From Cristatella mucedo (Eukaryota; Bryozoa; Phylactolaemata; Cristatellidae), in contig WPIO01000001.1 of NCBI GenBank assembly GCA_009760855.2, forward strand, positions 14,725,501 through 14,789,500: a stretch of 64,000 bases of DNA, in the 5' to 3' direction. Below, piece by piece: positions 1 to 64,000 of the stretch (the first letter of the stretch is position 1; every line of letters begins with the position of its first letter). Made by a program: the position numbers and the translations under genes. A model generated the notes under the pieces. It searched no databases, was not told the origin of the DNA, and saw nothing but the letters and a program-made list of their open reading frames with translations.

Positions 1-849
<849 letters not shown>

Positions 850-1065
850 CGGTAGCGACACGCTATGGCAATGGCAATGGCGGGAGCAGCAGAGGGTACG
901 CAAGCGAGGAGCAGCTTGAGCTGCTGCTCTGCGAGCAAACCAGAACCACCGCATGCAAAGCAGGCTGCGGTCAGTTGGAGGCGTTCCTAGCAATTTTTCA
1001 AGTGTCACGGTACGCAATTGCGTAAGAGTAGGACCGTTTACTTTAGTGTTCCTCCCTCCACACAC

Positions 1066-1244
1066 CTCTTCGTTGGCATGCCGCAAACAATTTGAACTCG
1101 AAGCATGTTGCAAGCAGCCTGTAGTACTCAGGGACACTGGCTGGGACTGCAAGATGCCTTTGTAGGGCGGTTCAAGTTCGAGCCATCTCTGTGGCATCCG
1201 CACTAGCAGTGACACGCTTGCGGCTGCCAAGCACTTGGGGAATG
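1066..1244 (-). CDS. Possible MGLL-like lid exon
   Basis: After a CTTGCAG acceptor the minus strand reads [14 protein letters not shown], which aligns loosely with the FKVLAAKVLNLVLP lid segment of MGLL and joins in phase to the previous exon. The 3' boundary at a GTGTGT donor is a guess. Similarity fades after about 30 codons. Confidence 0.4.
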
Positions 1245-1922
1245 CTGCAAGCGAGGAACAAGAAGTCGACAAGGCCTCGATGTCGAGACCTCGATGTCAA
1301 GGCCAGCCAATCGAGCAGTTCCGGTAATTTTGGATTTGGTACATAGCAGGGGCAGGGCAGAAGCATCGACATCCCTTCACTCGAAGAAAGTTTGTGGCGG
1401 CTATCCAGGATGACGGCACTGCACCCCAAATTTCCATTGCTACTAATGGAGGCCATCGCTGCCTGTGCGATCAGTGCGTCTGCAGCCAGCCATGAAAACA
1501 ACACGTTAGGCATATGCATGCAGAAGCGCAGAAACAGTGCTGAAGCGCAGAAACAGTGCACAAGGAGCTCCGAAAGTGCACACATCTGCCCTTACCATGG
1601 AATGCCCGATAATGAACAGAGGGAGGTCGGGATGCTCGCTCTTTATGATCTCAATATGCTGCAAGGCAACGTCGACGTACTGGTCGAAAGACGTGATCAT
1701 TACCCGTTCCCCATCACTTTTCCCGTGACCGACTGCAGCGGAAAAAAGCCAATTGCAGCACCCATGAGCAAACCCGAATCGGTGACTACGCCCATACCAC
1801 CGAAGACCTCTTTACCGTGATCGTGACCGAAGACAGCAAAGTCTTTCGCATTTAGAAAGGCGGCGAAATTCTGATAACGCATGATGTGCTCGCCAAAGCC
1901 GTGGCAGACGAGTATGGCCGCT
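1066..1922 (-). CDS. Monoglyceride-lipase-like alpha/beta hydrolase, partial multi-exon gene
   Basis: The minus strand encodes, in order, exons at 1922-1816, 1732-1596, 1462-1381 and about 1244-1066. Joined by phase they read [12 protein letters not shown], then FAVFGHDH followed by [13 protein letters not shown], then [10 protein letters not shown]. These match the oxyanion HG motif, the HDHxGHG loop and the nucleophile elbow of monoglyceride lipase (MGLL), a serine hydrolase that cleaves monoacylglycerols to glycerol and fatty acid. The phases agree at all three internal junctions (1, 0, 1). The residue after GHSM is Ala rather than the usual Gly in the reconstructed splice. The N-terminal exon and the catalytic Asp/His exons are not found in the window. 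A related serine hydrolase is possible, but the MGLL family fits best. Confidence 0.8.
1381..1462 (-). CDS. MGLL-like exon following the catalytic Ser
   Basis: An 82-nt exon (phase 0 in, phase 1 out) with acceptor GCACAG and donor GTGAAG. It reads [20 protein letters not shown], resembling the strand-helix after the nucleophile in MGLL. With this splice the elbow is GHSMA rather than GHSMG. The acceptor choice is less secure than for the two upstream exons. Confidence 0.55.
1596..1732 (-). CDS. MGLL-like exon with nucleophile elbow GHSM
   Basis: Exon of 137 nt (phase 1 in, phase 0 out) after a CGCTGCAG acceptor, ending at ATG before GTAAGG. It begins [10 protein letters not shown] and ends [10 protein letters not shown], so the predicted catalytic Ser sits two codons before the splice site. 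The last residues of the GxSxG motif fall in the next exon. Confidence 0.85.
1816..1922 (-). CDS. MGLL-like exon with oxyanion HG motif
   Basis: On the minus strand the exon follows a TTGCAG acceptor and ends at a GTAAAG donor (107 nt, phase 2 in, phase 1 out). It encodes [12 protein letters not shown] and then FAVFGHDH. Human MGLL has the corresponding ALIFVSHGAGEH and LVFAHDH. This is the strongest exon of the set. Confidence 0.85.
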
Positions 1923-2924
1923 CTGCAAGGCACATATTTCGTCATTACAGTTGGTCACATGCGTCGCCAGGAGATGGGTGTAGGCATGCGCATAATTATC
2001 TTGGTATGGAAAGCCCGGCGCTCTGCATCTGACATCGAAGCCTGCACAGCAGCAGGCTCGCACCTAACGCCAACGAGATCAGCGAGATGCACCGAGCTCG
2101 TGCTCGCAGACACTAACTAGCATATCGTGGTAGAATGACCGTGGCGTCAACGGACTCAAGACAAAATTCAAGCTAAGGAAGAGCACCCAAATTCGCCACT
2201 GGGACTACGGAGCAGCCATTGCTGCTGCTAGCTTGTCAAATTGCTTAGGCAGAAGTGCAGGGGAAGGGCTAGCTCCGAATGAGCGGCGAGTCTTAGCCTA
2301 TAGCCGGCAGGCTCGATTCAGGCAGCACCTACTCGATGGCATCCTCGCTATGCTCCTTCTTTCGCGGCATCCGAGCCGAGCCACTAGCGATTGTAGAGCT
2401 ACGATTTGGGCACCCTGAATGCCTGAGACTCGACCATGCAAGGCACGTGGCAAAGGCCTAATCTTCAAGATTCCCCAGAAAGGCTCGTTGGCCCTCTCTC
2501 ACCACTAATCTCTCCCCAATTTGGGAAACACCCGAAGCTTCACGAGCAAGGCAGGGGCCTGCCTCCAGCAAGCTATTTCGATTAAATATGACAGAAATGT
2601 GGGCACCACTTCTACAGCCTTCGGCTGCTTCGAGCCGGGAGAGCACCCCTCTGTAGGTCTCCAGAGAGCTGAATAAAGAGAATGAAACATCTGTTAGCTT
2701 TTTCAATCATATAATCATCCCCTCATGAGACCTCCCCCCTCCCCCGAAGGCATCCTCCTCTAGTAGCCTGTTTTTAGCAGCCTTGTTCCCTCTTAAGAAA
2801 GAAGCAAGTCTCGGTGGCATGCCTGCTGTGCATTGGTTGCAGGCTACCTTAAATGAGGTGAGCTACAGCCCCACTATCTATGTCATTAGTTAGTATACAA
2901 CACAAGTTGGTAACTCGCTTTCGG
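1923..2924. other. Intron or 5' region of the lipase gene, no exon identified
   Basis: The upstream lipase exon, which should end in phase 2, must lie on the minus strand above 1922, but no matching segment is evident. A minus-strand peptide GFPYQD near 2010 recalls the IPYQD of MGLL, but its phase does not fit. No repeat family is recognised with confidence. Confidence 0.3.
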
Positions 2925-3735
2925 CTTCTTTTACAGCCTGCACTGGCTTTGCTCCATGTAGATCTGAGCTAAAGACATACCTGTTTCGGTCAGCTTTCCC
3001 GTGCCCCAATGAACTTACCTTTTTTCCTGCATGCTCTGCATGCTTACCTTCACATGATTCAGTGCTTGTTGGCCTACCGGCATATGCAATCAGGCGCTTA
3101 CAGCTGGTGCAAAACTCTGCAGCTAGGCTTGTCTGTCGTGAGCATCGCAGTTGCAACATCACACCACTTCTGGCCGACCTGCAATGGCTACCAGTTAAGC
3201 AACGGATCGACTTCAAGGTTTTGTCGCTCACTTTTAGGTCCCTTCATTCTTTGGCTCCAGTCTATCTATCAGATCTACTCCCCCACCAGGCCAAGCATCG
3301 TACCACCTGCTTTTCGGAATCTAACTGTTTACCTATACCTCATACAAATCTCAAATCCTTTGGAGACCGTGCCTTTACTTCGTATGCTCCCAAAGCCTGG
3401 AACTTGCTCCCCGACTTGCATCACGACATCCTCTGACATGTATATATTTAAAAAGAACTTTAAAAATGCACATATTTATAACAGCATTTAAAGGGTCTCT
3501 GTGATTCGTCCTTTATGTGCTTACGTGTGCTGACACTGTTGCATGCTGCCACTAACCACACTCGCAAGCTGACCCTGTGCATGTCACCCCTAACCATGTT
3601 ATTCATGTTGTTTATCAAGCATGATACCACTCACCATTCAATCGTGTTTGCTTTGCAGCAGGTGTAAAGCACCTAGAAAGAGATTGGGTTCTCTGGGGGT
3701 GCTTTATCAAGTGTATTATTATTAGTATTGTTATG
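2925..3735 (+). mobile_element. LINE 3' fragment (L2/CR1-like), two joined pieces
   Basis: An open frame at 3062-3436 encodes the C-terminal end of the LINE ORF2 protein, with RRLQLVQNSAARLVCRE, QWLPVKQRIDFKVLSLTFR and AFTSYAPKAWN. A non-coding 3' UTR follows and ends near 3725 in TTATTATTAG. The part before 3040 (ELKTYLFRSAFP frame) looks like the end of a different LINE copy. Homologous sequence recurs at 15.5, 19.1-19.6 and 57.5-58.0 kb. Confidence 0.85.
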
Positions 3736-3869
3736 TTACTATCTTGAGATCGTACTAAACTGCAGCCCAGAGCAGTTGCGTCTTTTTGTATGCTTTCGCA
3801 CGGTTTTCTAAGCATGATACTTAGCTTGTCATTAAAACTCTTAGTTATTGCTTCTCTTGTAGTGAGTCG

Positions 3870-4000
3870 TAAAGTAACTGTATAGAGATTTGGTTCTCTT
3901 AGGGTCGTGGTGCTATACAAAAGACATCATTATTGAATATAGATTTAGTTCTCTTAGGATGCTGTACCATTGTCTTATTATTATTATTATAGCTCCCCAT
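3870..4000 (+). mobile_element. Two short LINE 3'-tail remnants in tandem
   Basis: Two successive copies of the GTTCTCTTAGG-type 3' tail, at about 3885-3930 and 3940-3995, each end in ATT-rich sequence. They are the terminal bases of 5'-truncated insertions. Confidence 0.6.
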
Positions 4001-5859
<1,859 letters not shown>

Positions 5860-6149
5860 GCTCTCAATATGCCAAATGGTAACAGCACAGCACTCGAAAT
5901 CATGCAGGAAGCGAAAGCGGAAATAACGAGTTTGCAAAGCGCTCTCAGGCTGTCGTACCCAGATAATTAAAGTTGGATTGCCAACTAACATTCTGCGTGC
6001 CGTCGCAAAGACCAGCACATGTGCGAATTTCTGCACCGAAAGCAAGCAAGGATTGCCTGTACATTACGCTGGTACAGCAGGTGTCTTCCGACAGGCCGAC
6101 AGTTAGACGGCAAAGCTCATAGTTGATAATCGCGGGGCATTGCACTAAC

Positions 6150-6560
6150 TTCGCTTAGCGAGGGCTGTCGATAGCATGATAGAGCTGTCGACAGCCCGCG
6201 TTAAGAGAATGTCGACAGCGCGACAATGCTCCAAAGGTGCACGCGGTGGGCCCCATAAGGCAGCGACGGTTAACCAGCGACCTAGATACCTGTGAATTCG
6301 AGTCGCGTCTCAGCATAGGCGCACGGAGTAGGGCTTCCTGAAGCTGACGTCATCTTTAGTCAGCAGGTTAAGCAGCGCCGTGACCCGTAGCCCGCGTCCG
6401 TCAGCCGGGTACCTGTAGCTCGGCGTCAGGCCGGCTCGATAAGGTTTTTGTATTGCCTTTTAGCCATCTGTCTGGTCATCTGTCCACAGCTCAGCCACCA
6501 GTTCGGACATTTCCTACAATGGACCGCCCGGTCGCTAGCGCCGTATCGCACTGAGATGTA
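6150..6560. promoter_or_regulatory. CpG-rich patch with repeated GCTGTCGA motifs
   Basis: CpG dinucleotides are clearly denser here than in the flanks. GGCTGTCGATAGC, AGCTGTCGACAGCC and ATGTCGACAGCGC recur at 6165-6225 as overlapping inverted repeats. This could be a promoter or an old element. No core promoter can be assigned. Confidence 0.3.
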
Positions 6561-6678
6561 TAACTCGTTCGTACGAGCGGAGGTCCTCTATCTACTGTAT
6601 CTCATCGGAATTGCGAATTTCGTTCATAAAAGCACAATTTCAGAGGTGGCAGGTATTCTGAAAAACCTTAGCGAGTGA
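6448..6678 (+). CDS. Possible small coding exon, unrecognised
   Basis: An open frame ending in TGA at 6676-6678 follows a good pyrimidine-rich acceptor (CTGTCCACAG near 6488). It reads LAPYRTEMYNSFVRAEVLYL and then a hydrophobic stretch LLYLIGIANFV. Its codon use is balanced and it lies in the CpG-rich patch. I do not recognise the product. It could be the last exon of a small plus-strand gene, an upstream exon of the ankyrin gene, or chance. Confidence 0.22.
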   Translation: MYCLLAICLVICPQLSHQFGHFLQWTARSLAPYRTEMYNSFVRAEVLYLLYLIGIANFVHKSTISEVAGILKNLSE

Positions 6679-7440
6679 CAGGCTGCCGCCGCTGGAGAGC
6701 GATCCAACGTTGCAGGTCTAGGATGTCCGCAGTGTAGTTAAACTCCTCCGTCCACCGCCCCCTTCCACCAATGTCGGATTCGTGAGCCCGGCGAGGTCAT
6801 TTAATGCGACTCTCACAATCATCTGTGTTTTTGCACCTCCTCCGACGTACGGCACTTGATGAGCGTTGGGACCAGCAACAAAAACGTTCAACCCACACGC
6901 GCTTTGCCAATCGACATTCACCATCTCAAACCTCGCGGAAGCAGTAGCGGCGACTAAGAAAAACGTCCACTCGAAAAACTACCTCGAGCCTGAATTGCTT
7001 CATTTAAAGAGTCGGGATACAAGAATGTGTAGCAAAACTTGTTTGAGCATACTTTTGATGAATACACCTTAGTTTACAAGTAGAAGAAGCTATCGAAGCT
7101 ATTCGACTCACGGGTAGGAGTAACATGAAGCAGGGTCAACTTACTGTAACAACTTCTTCCACGAGTAAACTAGGTGGATATGAATGCCACCATATGTTTG
7201 TCATGCAATGATACCCTCATAAATTACTGATTTGATACCATTGCTGCAATTTTGACTCCTAAAATGAAAGCGATTTGTGCTCACGGTACTGCTTTGCACG
7301 AGTATTTTCCCACACCACCATTTCTTTTCGGCGTTCTTTAGAAATGGTTGGCCTTCGGGTTTGTCGACGTTGACGATAGGCTTATATATTAGGTTGAATA
7401 CGGATTTAAATGGTGGAGAGTGACGGAGTGCGCGCCATTG
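6679..7440. other. Intergenic region upstream of the ankyrin/coiled-coil gene
   Basis: No gene is seen. A minus-strand open frame at 6718-6924 has no known motif. The segment just before 7440 contains TTATATATT at about 7382-7390, which could be a TATA-like element, but no start site can be fixed. Confidence 0.3.
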
Positions 7441-7786
7441 CTGTCGTTTGACGCCCCGCGAAGTCTGCCCTCGGTGCCTCGCTGAGCGGTTACCTCCGCT
7501 CGGTCGGCGTGCCGCGCGGTAGGCGGCGAGAACAATCGGAAGCTCTCATTACGAGCAGCTATAGCGCGGTTGAAGCGGAGAGCACGGGGCCGCTACGGAC
7601 GCATTTTAATTCAGCTCCCGGAGAAACTAGCTCGTCTGCTCAACAGTGCGGGCTGGGGCAGGAGCAGACGCGTTCGGTACCGTTCTTTGATGTTTGGAAG
7701 TAAAATGTACCTAGCGATTCAAGCATGGACGCTCCCCTGCGGCCAGCCGCGTAACCCAGTCTCCTGCCGCCTTTAGACGAGGCGAA
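7441..7786 (+). promoter_or_regulatory. Probable promoter/5' UTR of the ankyrin gene, CpG-rich, with an upstream ORF
   Basis: The 350 bp before the start codon are GC- and CpG-rich compared with the introns, as expected of a first exon. An ATG at 7690 opens a 28-codon upstream ORF that stops at 7776, ten bases before the main ATG at 7787. The transcription start is unknown. Confidence 0.5.
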
Positions 7787-63575
<55,789 letters not shown>

Positions 63576-64000
63576 GCAAGTCTAAGGTCTTCACTTGTAT
63601 GCCAGTGCAGGATGCAGTGCAGCTTGCTTGCAATGCATACTGTGTGCATCTCGAAGGAGTACAGCTCAACGGCGGCTCCCGTCGTGTAGTGTCTGCATGG
63701 AAAGAGTCTGACTGTTTATTAGCCCTTGCCGATCGAGATGAAAGAGCAGTAGCTAAATGCTGGGCCCGACTAGGGAGCCAGTAAAAAGACTGAAGCAGTT
63801 GTCTGTCCTAGTTTGCAGCTCTATGTCCATGTCCTTCCAATTCATATGTAGGCACTTCTATGATCTTTTCGACCTGGCCAGCTTGACAGAAGATGCGGTG
63901 ACTTTAACATGGTCACTGACTCGTGATCTATGATTGTTGCAACATTACAAAAACTGCGAACTTGGCTCCTCTGAAAGCCCCCTTACTCCTTACCAACTGT
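63576..64000 (+). other. Start of intron 31
   Basis: The open frame from exon 31 closes soon after the donor. No further acceptor-exon pair is recognised before the edge. Confidence 0.5.

Noticed and set aside
1812-2063. GFPYQD peptide as first lipase exon
   Set aside because: It resembles MGLL IPYQD for six residues only, and its phase does not match the next exon.
3009-3491. 160-codon frame overlapping the LINE
   Set aside because: It is a +1 shadow of the LINE ORF2 C-terminal frame at 3062-3436.

Overview
This window is eukaryotic and most likely comes from an invertebrate animal. The evidence is a gene split into about 31 exons by introns with GT-AG (and some GC-AG) ends, abundant non-LTR retrotransposon (LINE) debris of L2/CR1-like type, tRNA-derived SINEs, hAT-like MITEs and long dinucleotide microsatellites. 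The phylum cannot be fixed from sequence alone. There are no bacterial-style operons, ribosome binding sites or CRISPR arrays. Most long open frames are microsatellite translations or retroelement remnants.

Layout. 1-0.6 kb: nothing recognised, then a 240-bp TA/TC microsatellite. 1.07-1.92 kb, minus strand: at least four exons of a monoglyceride-lipase-like alpha/beta hydrolase; its first and last exons are not identified here. 2-7.4 kb: intergenic, with LINE fragments, an AG microsatellite and a CpG-rich patch. 7.8 kb to beyond 63.6 kb, plus strand: one large gene of the ANKRD26/POTE/CCDC144 family. I reconstruct 31 exons with consistent phase (about 1302 codons). They encode an N-terminal ankyrin block, a low-complexity linker with five Trp-acidic motifs, and a long coiled-coil region; the 3' end lies outside the window.

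The introns of this gene hold nearly everything else. A near-complete reverse-transcriptase ORF of a LINE lies at 13.9-16.2 kb and other LINE pieces on both strands. Three MITE-like elements with terminal inverted repeats and target-site duplications lie at 20.3, 39.2 and 62.6 kb. There are two tRNA-SINE families and many microsatellites. A two-exon gene on the opposite strand (37.8-38.7 kb) is nested in intron 14; I do not recognise its product.

The two flanking genes (lipase on minus, ankyrin/coiled-coil on plus) are divergently transcribed from the intergenic region. Nothing in the sequence links them functionally. The most notable features are four GC-donor introns in one gene, the repeated Trp-acidic linker motifs, the nested antisense gene, and SINEs that share the 3' tail of the resident LINE.
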